A stretch of 64,000 bases of DNA from Lepidurus packardi. Lineage: Eukaryota > Arthropoda > Branchiopoda > Notostraca > Triopsidae. A program made the position numbers and the translations under genes. Positions 12,161-25,056 of this stretch are shown here, piece after piece. The DNA is taken from contig JAKZAN010000004.1 of NCBI GenBank assembly GCA_023053545.1, forward strand, positions 8,122,001 through 8,186,000, written 5' to 3'. Numbering within the stretch: the first letter of the stretch is position 1; every line of letters starts with the position of its first letter. Below the pieces are notes generated by a model. The model saw nothing but the letters and a program-made list of their open reading frames with translations. It ran no database searches and was not told the origin of the DNA.

Positions 12161-15100
12161 TAAGGTTGGAACATGCGGTTCGAGTCCGAGTGGAGGTTCT
12201 TAAGTATTACGTTGAAGAGTATCATCGCGGAGCTCATAATGTGGTTCAAGAGGGGGGTTATGGAGGGCCTCGATCGTGGAGATGAAGAGAACTCTAGCCA
12301 GAGGCTCTCCCCAAGACTATGGCTGGCATGTGTGCATGCTTCAACGAATCTAAATGCTTCAAGGAGCGAGCCCCAAATTGAGTTCACGCTCCTGTTCATT
12401 AGCCTTGCAGATTTCGCAACAAAAGACAGACAGGGAGAGTAAAGGCATAGAGACAGACAGACCGCACATTAGTCGACTTCAACAATGGTAATTGTACCGT
12501 TACCAAGCAAGCACAAAGTTCGCAACCGGCGAGCTTGGCGAGTTCGGGACGAAGGGCTGCCAGTAATTAAGGCACACCAACAGCTTCTCTTTCTCTTTCT
12601 GTCTCTTTCCCTTCTACAAGGAAGCTTTGCCCGTCAGCAAGGCACGAAAAAGACGTCCATGTTTGTGTCCCTGTGTATGTGTGTTATGGGACTATTGAAC
12701 CAGCTACCAGCCTTGACGAAATGGTATTACTGCCCCCTTCTTGCTACAGGTTTCCAATGCCCTAGAAGCCAGCAAAATGGCTGCAGATTCAATGAAGACC
12801 TTGTTACATTTTTTAAATTAGCTTTTAATAATATATACTGAGCATTAACGATGTGGAAAGCTCCACACAATGGCTCCCTCCAATGTTTTAGAGGGCTTCG
12901 AACAAACAGAAACACTGCAATACAGAAAACAAGTTGCAACAGAAGATCCAAACAGCGGGGTCATACAGTTAATTAAGCTGGGGTCGTGGAGTTGGTCCCA
13001 TGTTGAGCTGTCAAAAGCTTTGTTAAATTCCACGTCGTCGGGCTTGCTTGTGTCAAAAACCCTACATGGCACGTGTAAAATCAACTGCTTGTATCGTACC
13101 CTTGTACTCTTAGGAAAATCAAGGAAATCCAAACGGAGAGCACTTAGCATCACCTCTAAGATTGCCCCCCTGGTGCTGGTTTGGCTCCTTATTCATGCCA
13201 CATGGACGCCTTGTGTGGCCCTCGTAACCATATTGCCCTTATATACACACACGCGGCAAATGTCAGAGGAAACGTTCGAGAACGTCGGCAATTGCTTTAT
13301 ATATGCAAAAGCAAAACCTTGACTTTCCGGGGGCAAACGGTTCCAACTCCCCAATGAGTAATGGGAGGGTCTATACTGAAAGCCTAGAAAACTAAGGTTG
13401 GGTTGTCCCTCCGACAAGTGTAGTCGCAAGTCCCCGACACTAGCCAACTTGATTAGCATTTCACAACCAAAAAGCCTTGCAGCAGCCAGAGCGGGCTAGA
13501 TATTCCGTACATTCCAAGAGTACCAAGTTGGGCCATGCATGGCTGGGGACTTTGGGGTAATTGAACTGACATGTACCATACATGCACTCTTTTTACACTC
13601 GCGACGTTTTCCTCGGCAAAATACCGCTTCATTGCTGCAGAACCGAGTATCAAGCTGAGATTTCCCCAAAGTCTCCGACAGACTTTCAACGGGAGAAAGT
13701 GGGGAAACCCTGTATTAGCCTACATTATGACATAAGGAAACAATTCCTTACCATTATCCATGTAAAAAATACCGATTCGCCTCACATTTTTGTTCCATAT
13801 TAAGACACACCGGACAGGGTTCCTTTTTCTGCATGAATTCTTTAGACTACCCAAGTTTGTGGTAAACTTACAGCGCCCTAGGGTTCAAAGTATAGGTGGT
13901 ATCAAACATTGGAAATAACTCCCAGCTTTATTACATTAGCTGGAATTACCTTGAATCTGGGGAATGTGGGTTGACTACCATTAAACACATGGAATGCTTC
14001 TTCTGGCATTCGTCGTAGTGTGACCTAGTACAACAAGCCGTAAATACTAGGAAACGGCAACCACCGGAAAAGAAGCCTGTACTCTTAGCTAGATCACGCT
14101 CTGTTTGGCAAAAAGGTCCGTTACGGAACACCGGATTGCAATGAACCGCATACTGGCTTCATTGTTTTTTGTTATTTTTTCACTACTGAAAGTTCTTCGT
14201 AAAAGGTAGTTTTACCGCCAACAATGTCCAGGTGTCCAAGCCCCAAATGTGCAGCATGCACAGTTCTGTGTTCTGTTCTGTTTGAGCGACAGCCTAAGAC
14301 AGCGGAAAAGGTCTGCTAAGGGGAGGTCTTCTTTATCAAGAATCATGGATACACCTTCCTGGAACTCCAAGCGAGTAACACCAACGCGAGCTGAGCGTCT
14401 GTGTCGAATAAATGCTTTAATAGGAAGTGTACATGTGCTCGAAAGTAAATGGGCAACACAGCTTCAGTTGCTTGTCTACATCGAAGTGCTAAAAGTTCGT
14501 CATTCGATTGCAACACGTAAGTTGCGATTTGTGCTCTCCAATATGGAATTACTTTAGTTAGGATAATCTAAGTAAATTTATGCATTCTATGCATTTTGAA
14601 CTAACTGAAACTTTGAAGGGACTTTTTAATTGCAGTCAATTATCTGCTCTTATGGAGGAAAGCTCGTTCATTACAGACTATAATTCTAGGAGAACACAAT
14701 TGTGGGGTTGGGGAAGTGTATAAGATATTATAAAGTTTCGCTCAAAGACGGCACCAGATGTGGTTTATAGGCAAACGGTTGTGTGGTTTTTAGAGAACGC
14801 AGTTTGTGACAATAGGGTTTACGAGGTAAGTTACCCACCTTCATTAGACGGAAGAATGCTGAGAAAATTCGTTCAACTTGGGAAGTAAAAACATACAATT
14901 AATTGGTAATTCGTAATTCTATGGGTTAAAAAGACTTCTAATTAGTTGTGAACCACTAGATAAATACTCCTGGGAAGGAACGCAGGAAGAAGGGAAATCC
15001 TTAGGAATTTAAAGGGCGCAGATATTTCTGCAGAGGAAAGCGAAATAAAAATTCTTGAAAATCCATTTAGATTGAAACCCGAAATTTGTTCCAGTTACCA

Positions 15101-16415
15101 AATTATTAGCGACGAAGCGGAAAACAACAAATAAAAAAGAGAAATTAGTAGGAATTTAGGCTTCGTACGTGTTCCCACCAAAGCTTTATAGCTGCGTGGG
15201 GGTGATTAGGTCCAAGATTTGTTTGCAGTCGAGTTTAAAACACATAGTTATGGGCACAAAGCACTTTTGACAGCCGCCAAGTGATATATTTATCAAAATT
15301 GTCTTTTGCTTGTTCTGTTGCTTTTGGTTGGGAGCAAAACTTCCGTATCTTCGCCCCATTTACTTACACGCTTGCTTAGCGTTAAGTGTGCGTGTGCATC
15401 TCAGCCCAATTAAGTACTAATAAGCTAAGGCAGGCCCCTTCTTTTGCCCTCCTCTATTCGTTAAGCTTCGACGTTTGGCAGTGATGGAACACACGTGTCG
15501 GTACAATATCGTTTCCCGGGAACGACTTAATAATAGTAGACGACACGGAAGGAAGAAAGGACGCCTTCTAGTGTGCGATGTCTCTTCTTCGCTTCCTAAT
15601 TTCATTTGCCATGTGACGTTACAAGCCCAAATAAACATCTTGCCACCCGCACCCCCAGGAAAAAACAGAGGTTAATTCCAGGGTGTTACAATCTTGATGG
15701 CACGGGGACCATTACACACCGTAAACTGCTTCACTTGGGGGCTTTCTTTGCGTGATTGTCTTCGGATATGTGAAGCTCGCCGCGGGAAAAGACGACATTT
15801 GCATAGTACATAGTAGTAGCAAGGTGTACAGTATACAGTATACATAGTACTAGTAGGGGATGGTCTTCTATGGGTACAACTTCCCTACGGGCTAATTTCG
15901 ACATACCACCCGGTTACGTTACTTAACGTGTTTCTACGGTTTCCCATACTTGCTCTACATACCGGTAGAGAGCCAATAATAGTCAAGTACCCGAAATTAG
16001 CTTTTGCTCCTGTCGTAACTCGCACGACCCACCCCTCGAAGCCATTAAGATATATCCCAGAGCTCTTTGAAGTAGTTTTAACGACATTAGAACGTGACTA
16101 GATGCGCGTATTTTATGCCCCTTCAACTTGGAAACCGAACGGGTAAAAAAAGTATAATGCAGGCCAGAAGAAACTGATAAAGTTCGCAGAAAAGATAACA
16201 GTTACTATTATCTTCGACTGTTATTCGCTGTTTCTTCAAACTCCGCAATCTTTGTACATTTGGTACGACCAACGCCCCTACACTTGAGTTATTTTGCTTC
16301 GTCAGAGCGTTTAATAATGTTCACACAAATATCTTAGCTCGACACAGCTCTGCGTCGGTCAAGCTAATCTGAAAAACTCCGAGCAATATTTCTCGAAAAT
16401 TATGGGTTTTATTTA
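12161..16415. other. Intergenic stretch with weak open frames
   Basis: Two ATG-started plus-strand frames lie end to end: 12485-12841 (118 aa, with a hydrophobic stretch near residues 33-46) and 12870-13322 (150 aa). Neither has a recognisable domain, and the opposite strand is also open at 12845-13153. They may be chance. A palindromic GTATACAGTATAC-type repeat occurs near 15830. No RNA gene was recognised. Confidence 0.4.
12870..13322 (+). CDS. Weak candidate ORF, 150 aa, unknown
   Basis: I do not recognise this protein. It starts at an ATG with A at -3 and G at +4 and runs 150 codons to a stop. It begins 28 bp after a 118-codon ATG frame ends at 12841. A hydrophobic segment lies near residues 97-110. 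No domain, signal peptide or intron signal supports it. In a window this size, one or two open frames of this length are expected by chance, and the antisense frame is also open. It is most likely spurious. Confidence 0.12.
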   Translation: MAPSNVLEGFEQTETLQYRKQVATEDPNSGVIQLIKLGSWSWSHVELSKALLNSTSSGLLVSKTLHGTCKINCLYRTLVLLGKSRKSKRRALSITSKIAPLVLVWLLIHATWTPCVALVTILPLYTHTRQMSEETFENVGNCFIYAKAKP

Positions 16416-17180
16416 TAGTGGGGTCTCATATCGAACGAAGTCCGTTCTAGGACGGCGTTGGTTATGCGGGACGCCGTTTCCCCAGTGTTACTATGGGAGT
16501 CATTTTCAGTTCCGAGACCGGTCCAAAATCGCGAAAAATCCTAATTTTGCATTACGACACTGTGGATGCCACTTCCTTCCTTAAACCACACTTCCTTTCT
16601 TAAACCTATGAAACTAACCCCTACTGGCTTTGAACTCTTCTTCCTCTTGTTCTGAAGCTTGCAAGCTTGTTCCTGGAGTGAACATTTAAGCTCTTCATAG
16701 ATGACCCTAGCCTTCTCAAAAATTTTGTCTTCTTGTCAATTTTGTCAAAAATTATTAATCCAAACCAGCAGCAACCTTTCCATTTCATCACTAATCGATT
16801 TTCTGTGCACCTGTAAACAAACTCGAGACTCCCTTGGCCACCTTAGCTTTCATGATTAATTTTCTATTGGCTAAAATTGTTCCTATGGTTGACTTGACCA
16901 TTCCATACTCAGCTGCAAGATCCACAACTCATGCTCCGTTTTTTTTTTGTCTATGATTTCTTGCTTCATTTCAGTTGTGTTTTCTACTTGTCCCACTAAC
17001 GGTCTTCTTAGATGCCATTTTGACAATACTAAGAAAAGCACCGAACTTTCCACAAATTTCACATCTAAAAAACAACAGAACGCGCGTATGGTTCATAATA
17101 CGGAAAACCGTTCGTTATGCGGAACATTATCCGGCCTGCGCGTTCGTAATTCAGATCGTTCGTTATGCGAGGCAGCAAGG
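16416..17180 (-). mobile_element. Internally deleted Tigger (TIGD1-like) DNA transposon
   Basis: On the minus strand, pieces of a Tigger/pogo transposase can be read from a possible ATG at 17018, but only by changing frame and passing stops. In order they are EMKQEIIDK, VVDLAAEYGMVKSTIGTIL (first helix-turn-helix), DEMERLLLVWI (CENP-B-type second helix), EKARVIYEELK and GSGIHSVV. These match the family's N-terminal DNA-binding half in order. The DDE catalytic domain is missing: the sequence passes straight into terminal DNA. The ends carry TAGTGGGGTCTCATATCGAAC on the left and, on the reverse strand at the right, CCTCGCATAACGAACGATC. TA dinucleotides flank both ends (16414-16415 and 17181-17182), as expected for pogo/Tigger target sites. 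It is a dead, non-autonomous copy. Confidence 0.8.
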
Positions 17181-19354
17181 TACCTGAAATTTGAACCAAA
17201 TATTATATTTTGTCATTCTTAAGCGCGCTATAGAAGGCATTTTGCTTCATTCAGCTTAATTCGTGTAGTTGCAAATGACTTAATCCGTTACTACTTAATT
17301 TGCATATTCCTCATTTACTTTCAGTAGGAGAAGGGAAAACCAGGGTTGCTGCATTAGCTATTAGTATACGCACCAGGCTTAGCAAAAAAAAAGTTGCCCT
17401 GCATTTATCTTTACGAAAGCCAATGCCTAGCTTTTTCCTCGTGCGAAAGAGATAAGCTAGATCAGAGTGTTAAGACGTGTTGAGCGCTTGTGAACGGTAG
17501 AGTAATAGTAATTCGTACTCCGCGGTGAAAACAGAAGGGAACACTTGGGAGAACAAGCCAATAGGTAGTGTTGCATAGCGCCGTCGCCCTACGAATATAG
17601 TTTTGGCTCATCGATCCGTGTCGTGCGTGAGCAAGGGACCGGGGATGAGCTTCGAACGACGGCCAGGATACCCTTTTGGTTGTTAGTTGTGCAAATTCTC
17701 GGTGTAAAGAACAGTGGCTAGGCTAGTATCTTACGTCATCCATACCTCTTGTTGCGTCGCAGCTTTTCTTGGAGGCTTTTCAAGTTCATTCCCAGCGCTT
17801 AAAAACGTCACCCCAGCTCTGTCAGTATAGTCTTCGGCTTGTTTTTTTCTTCTAAACCCGCCCTTGCTTCTTTAAACAAGCTAGAGTGCAAGACACAAAA
17901 GAACATCTGCAACCCCATCTTGGCTCTCCTTTCTCTTTCTCTCTGATCTGCTTCTACTTCTGCCTTCATTTCACCAACAGCCCTAGTCGGCCATCAGCGC
18001 TGCTCCTTTGCTTTGTGCTTGCGAATCCTTTGCAAAATTTCGCAGCAAGTTTCCAAATTAACAGATTGTTGCGGTGCGTATCAGTATCTGCAAAAAAAAC
18101 ACACAAAAAAACAGCCATAACTTCTGGGAGCATTTAGTTTCGCCAGTGAGCCAGCCAAAGCGTGAATACTGTACAAAAAAATGTTCGCAGCTTCCCAACG
18201 GACGCTCTTGTGAGTTTTTAACCTAACCTCTTATCAAAGAAAAAGCGAGAGAATATACAGAAACTAATTCGCTATGATCGTTCTCGCTGAGGCGAGCTTA
18301 ACGGTTTTCAAACGGAGGATATAATCGCTTATGTTTGGTGGATATGGTCAGTTAGTATGGATTAGTGGCTCTGTTTTGATCAGGGGAAGGGAAAGGAAAT
18401 GGAGGCCGTTTCCCCTGGCAGCCTGTAAAGCCTTGTAGCAGCCTGCAAGCGCATTAATATAAAGAGAGGACTGTGCCAGAATGACTTATTTCTGCAGGAA
18501 AGGAGAAAGTCCAAGTCACATGAGGACGGTTATTCTTCCCAGTTCGTTTTTGTTTGTGCGGCATGAGCCAAAACACCTATTTTTAGATGTTGGCACCATT
18601 CCTCAATAACGTCTGGGGGCTTGGCTTCTGCGCAAGCTCTGATCGTACCACCGCTAACCCCCGCAAGGTTATAAGGTTGCATAGCTATTATGAAACAGAC
18701 AAAAAGAGTTTAATTTTGAATAGTTCCGTATTTCGTATCGCGTGCAAAAAGGTAATTTACTCCTAATGAGTGGTTGACATGAAATGGCTTTGGAGTATAC
18801 CGTTGAGTGTAAGGTGTCCTTGTTTTTCTATTGGAGGGGATTCGACAGTAAGGAAGGGCATTAGGAAGCCTCAGTGACGGTAAATGCCACTTAGGTAATT
18901 GCCAAACGAGTTCTCTATGGATGTAGAAGTCACGGGTTGCAGAAATAATAGCACCGCTGGATCGTTTCCGGTAATTTGCCTAAAAAGTGAGACTTAATTA
19001 GTGAGGCTTTAATTCTTTAAAGTAAGCGTTTTATAAGAAAGTTGCTTAATCATGCTCGCCTTCAGAACATACAGAATAGATAATCTATATGAAAAGAAGG
19101 TCGGGGTGATGTCGTCACGAGAGCTAATCGGAACTTTTGCACTTTGAAAGAAACAAAGGTTGCGGGAGAACAAGAAACTTCCCTCTTTTTCTTTTCTTCA
19201 CTCACAGGAAGCGTGACGGCGAGCAAGTTTAGGTTTTGGATGAGCGTGGCGGGTTCCCTATCAGTGTGAGGATAAAAGGTTAAGAAATACAAAAGTAGGA
19301 AATCCTGCAAGGATGTGGGGGAGGACTAGCCAAACCTCCCGTCCAAGTTTTGTG
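17181..19354. other. Intergenic stretch upstream of malic enzyme
   Basis: No protein-like frame was found. The last part should hold the malic enzyme promoter and possibly a 5' untranslated exon. Pyrimidine-rich tracts lie at 17840-17970, and the rest is mixed AT-rich DNA. Confidence 0.4.
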
Positions 19355-19360
19355 TATAAA
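19355..19360 (+). promoter_or_regulatory. Possible TATA box of malic enzyme
   Basis: TATAAA lies 135 bp upstream of the chosen malic enzyme ATG. A good splice acceptor (TTGTTTGTTCGCAG) ends at 19413. The 5' end of the transcript could therefore be a start near 19385-19400 driven by this box, or a spliced upstream exon joining at 19414. The sequence alone does not decide. Confidence 0.25.
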
Positions 19361-19489
19361 TGTTGGTAAAAAGTGGATCGGGCGACCTAAAAGTTTTCAT
19401 TGTTTGTTCGCAGAGCGGCAGTACAACAGCAGCAGCAGCGTTGGTATCAATCATTGTTGGGACAACAGTTGTGCGAGAAAGTCAGCAGA

Positions 19490-22350
<2,861 letters not shown>

Positions 22351-23118
22351 TGTATACATTGCAAGTTGTCACAGCTTGCAAAATTTCTCAAAAATGGAAC
22401 ATGGGGAAAGTACGGAAAAGTTAGTAAGCAACAGGGTTATGTTAACAACAAATTTTAAGTATTCTATAAAGTTAAACGGTTGTGAGATGTTCCCTTTCCG
22501 TATCAGACCCGGTGAGAGCAATATGTGTAGGATATGAACATGTGCAAAATACACTTAAATGTTAATAATAATAGTAATAATGCTGAAAAGTCTTGCCTGA
22601 TTCCGTGTAAAATCCTCGTCTTCCTACCGTTCGATGTTATACTTATTTGTTTTTTGCTTATACACTACATGGAGTCATGAAAATTTCGCTTTTTGGTGGC
22701 AATTTTCCTCTCTGTACAGTTGTCGTTGCTTCATAAAGAAAATACTACAGTATGATGGTGCTCCATAAGTTTAACGTGAATTATAACGAGTCGTTCATTA
22801 ATCCTTTACGATCAAAGCTTAGCACTCAGGGTTTTGAGCGAGTTTTTCGAAGAAAAACGACACCAAAACACACGAACTTGCACTCTCGTATGCAACGCCA
22901 TAAATGCCGTTTCCCGCTTTGGAAATAAAGAGCACCTCAATGCGCCGAGCTGCTACAGATTTTAGTTAACAGATTACTCGCAGCTAAAGCTTGGGCGCCA
23001 CGTACCTGATCTTTATTTTCGAAATATAGATTTATGAGGTCATTACGTCAGAATTGGTTAAGATGTTAGATGCGACCAAGTAGTACTAAAGTTCCCCAAG
23101 CACTAATTTGCCATCATA
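22351..23118. other. Malic enzyme 3' region and DFFA upstream region
   Basis: This gap separates two genes on the same strand. The only canonical AATAAA seen is at 22924-22929, 574 nt after the malic enzyme stop; a nearer AATAAT-rich cluster at 22564-22580 may serve instead. No TATA box stands out before DFFA. No extra gene was seen. Confidence 0.5.
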
Positions 23119-23839
23119 ATGTCTTTAGTACCACAAACTTCGGGAGCTGTCCCGGAACGGTTGTCCAGAAAGCGGTTTAAAATTACAAGTGCAAGTCGGA
23201 ATCAGAAGATTGGACTAGTAGCTTCATACGTCTCCGAAGTTTTGACCAAAGGTAGCAATATTAAGACCACAAGATAACTATGGAATTTAGCAAGATTTTA
23301 ATTTCTCTGTTACAGGTGCTGCTAAGTTACAAGCACGACAAACTACTTCTGGAGATACAAAGCTGTTGAATGATAGCGATCCGGTTACAGAAGCAGAAAC
23401 TCCACCAGCCTTGAGTTATTGTAAGGTTGTCTTGGAAGAGGATGGCACCGAAGTTGATGAAGACGATTACTTGCAAGCTCTGCCTGAAGACACGCTGTTA
23501 ATGCTACTCAAAGACAAAGAATCATGGCAAGGCTGTATTCAAGATGAAATAGATGCTGCATACCAGGGACTACCTAAAGGCCTGGTTCTCTTGAACCGAA
23601 TTATGGACCAACCAAACGTTGTCTTTAGCATGAAAGAAGATGATATTGAAGAAGCTGCTTCTTGCGAATTTGAACCAGCACTGCTAAATGGGAAACACAG
23701 TGCGAAAGAAGTGGAAGAGGTTCAAGAAGCTTGCCTTCGCTTTTTGAAAGATAAACGTGATGCTCAAGATGCTCTCGGCCTACTCAAACTACTACGTAAA
23801 ACTCAGATGAATCCAGATCTCACCCATGCTAGTACTTAA
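23119..23839 (+). CDS. DFFA: DNA fragmentation factor alpha / ICAD-like protein
   Basis: This two-exon gene (23119-23251, 23316-23839; 64-bp intron, phase 1) encodes 218 aa. In the known family, ICAD/DFF45 chaperones and inhibits the caspase-activated nuclease CAD/DFF40 until caspase-3 cuts it during apoptosis. Residues about 16-115 form a CIDE-N domain: KRFKI at 18-22, VVLEEDGTEVDEDDY at 82-96, and LPEDTLLMLL followed by Trp115. The domain carries a charged insertion at about 50-77 compared with vertebrate forms. A DEID motif at 121-124, followed by Ala, sits where human ICAD has its first caspase site (DETD117). The C-terminal part (about 140-208) matches the ICAD resistance domain: VFSMKEDDIEEAASCEFEP, then a helical stretch ending LLKLLRKTQ. 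At 218 aa it is shorter than human DFFA (331 aa) and lacks a clear second DxxD site. A Drosophila Drep-type paralogue is the main alternative. Confidence 0.88.
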
Positions 23840-23891
23840 ACATGAATCTGTCCCTGTTTTACTTGGCCCCAAGTTTTCAACGAAGAGGTCC

Positions 23892-23897
23892 AATAAA
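23892..23897 (+). terminator. Polyadenylation signal of DFFA
   Basis: Canonical AATAAA lies 53 nt after the DFFA stop codon, inside the 256-bp gap shared with the convergent UTP11 gene. Confidence 0.6.
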
Positions 23898-24095
23898 CTT
23901 TCCACCTCATTTTGTTATCACAGGCGGCTCAACTGTCATTTGCTCCAGTATTTTCATCTTGTACAAAATTGCACAAAGAGAAAAAGTGTAAAAAAGAAAT
24001 CGAATAATGTCTTAATAATCCTGCACCAAATACACAACTGTCTAAAAAAGAACGTATTCTTCCAAACATGTTTTGTATTAGCATGTCTACGAACA

Positions 24096-25056
24096 TCAAC
24101 GCTTCCGCTCTGATTTCCATTTGTAAACTGGTGGGGCCTCCTTCGTTCCAGGTAAAACACGTTCAGGACTTGATTCTTTCTTGTTTTGGAGCGCTCTTTT
24201 TACTTCCATTTTCTGTTGGGCTACAAAAAGCTGTTTTTCTCGGGAAATTCGTTTCTCAAGCTCGCGATACGCTTTCGCACGTTGTTCAGCCAGAGCTGTG
24301 GCACTCTCCTCGTTTACGATGCTAGCAAACTCTGCTGTTCGCAAGGTTTCAAGCTTGGGTCTATTGTAGGTGCGAGACAGTAGTGCTGGATGGGTCTGCA
24401 ATCTCTCCGCTACATCGAGCTTTTTGGCTAATAACGACATCTCATGTTAGAGAAGGAATAAAATATTTAACTTGGTACCTTCTTCTTTAGAATCTACGAA
24501 AAATGTATGCTTATTGGGCTGCTTTTCATGAGATCCCAATAAATGAAGCTGAGATTGGAGCTTTTCGATTTTACGGGATTCAACCAGTCTTTTGTTGGAA
24601 ATGTACTTCAAGTCTTGGGTTTGCATCAAGGCTAACTGCTCTGGAGTACACTCGTCTTCTTTGTGAGGTGTTTCGGTGTGTTCTCCATCCTGAAATATAG
24701 GAATTACACGAATATGAGCCAAATATGTTTTAAAATTGAGTCAAATACCATAGCTCTGTTAACATGAACCTACCTTCATCTGAGAGTTGATCATATGAAA
24801 GTAGAACTCATCCGGGTTCCTGTTTAAGGCGCGCTTCCTTAACAGTTTCAAGGCATCTTTCTTTTCTCCAAAATTTTTGGCTCTTTGCTTGTAATCCTTT
24901 TTCTTCTCTAGAAGTCCCAGATGTGCACGTGCTTCAGGCTAAAACATATACGCAATGTTCCGAATTAAATAATCATTTGAATATAATAATATATTTTACT
25001 TGATGTCGCTCCCTGTGAGCCTTCTGGGATTTAACAGCATTTTTCAAAGATGACAT
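24096..25056 (-). CDS. UTP11: UTP11, U3 snoRNP / SSU processome protein
   Basis: The minus-strand gene has four exons: 25056-25000, 24938-24774, 24689-24479 and 24427-24096. They encode 254 aa; human UTP11 is 253 aa. The protein is a nucleolar component of the small-subunit processome, needed for early 18S rRNA processing. The conserved N-terminus [19 protein letters not shown] and the following [20 protein letters not shown] are diagnostic. So are [20 protein letters not shown], the Lys/Glu-rich middle, [10 protein letters not shown] and the NRP signature at 166-168 (YNRPKLETL). It ends in KSERKR. The last intron is only 51 nt. Its acceptor is the TTATTAG just before 24427, because the nearer CATGAG would break the frame. 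It converges with DFFA. No canonical AATAAA was seen after its stop. The basic, coiled sequence is normal for this family. Confidence 0.95.

Noticed and set aside
12176..12192. GGTTCGAGTCC, a tRNA B-box-like string
   Set aside because: No A box, anticodon arm or acceptor stem can be drawn around it. The similar GGTTCGAATC at 56426 fails the same test.
12845..13153. Minus-strand frame containing FNKAFD, briefly suggestive of reverse transcriptase
   Set aside because: Only six residues resemble the motif; the surrounding catalytic motifs are absent and the sense strand is equally open.
15800..15860. Palindromic GTATAC/TAGTAC cluster as a possible operator or CRISPR-like repeat
   Set aside because: Repeats are irregular short palindromes without spacers; simple-sequence origin is enough, and CRISPR is not expected in a nuclear eukaryotic region.
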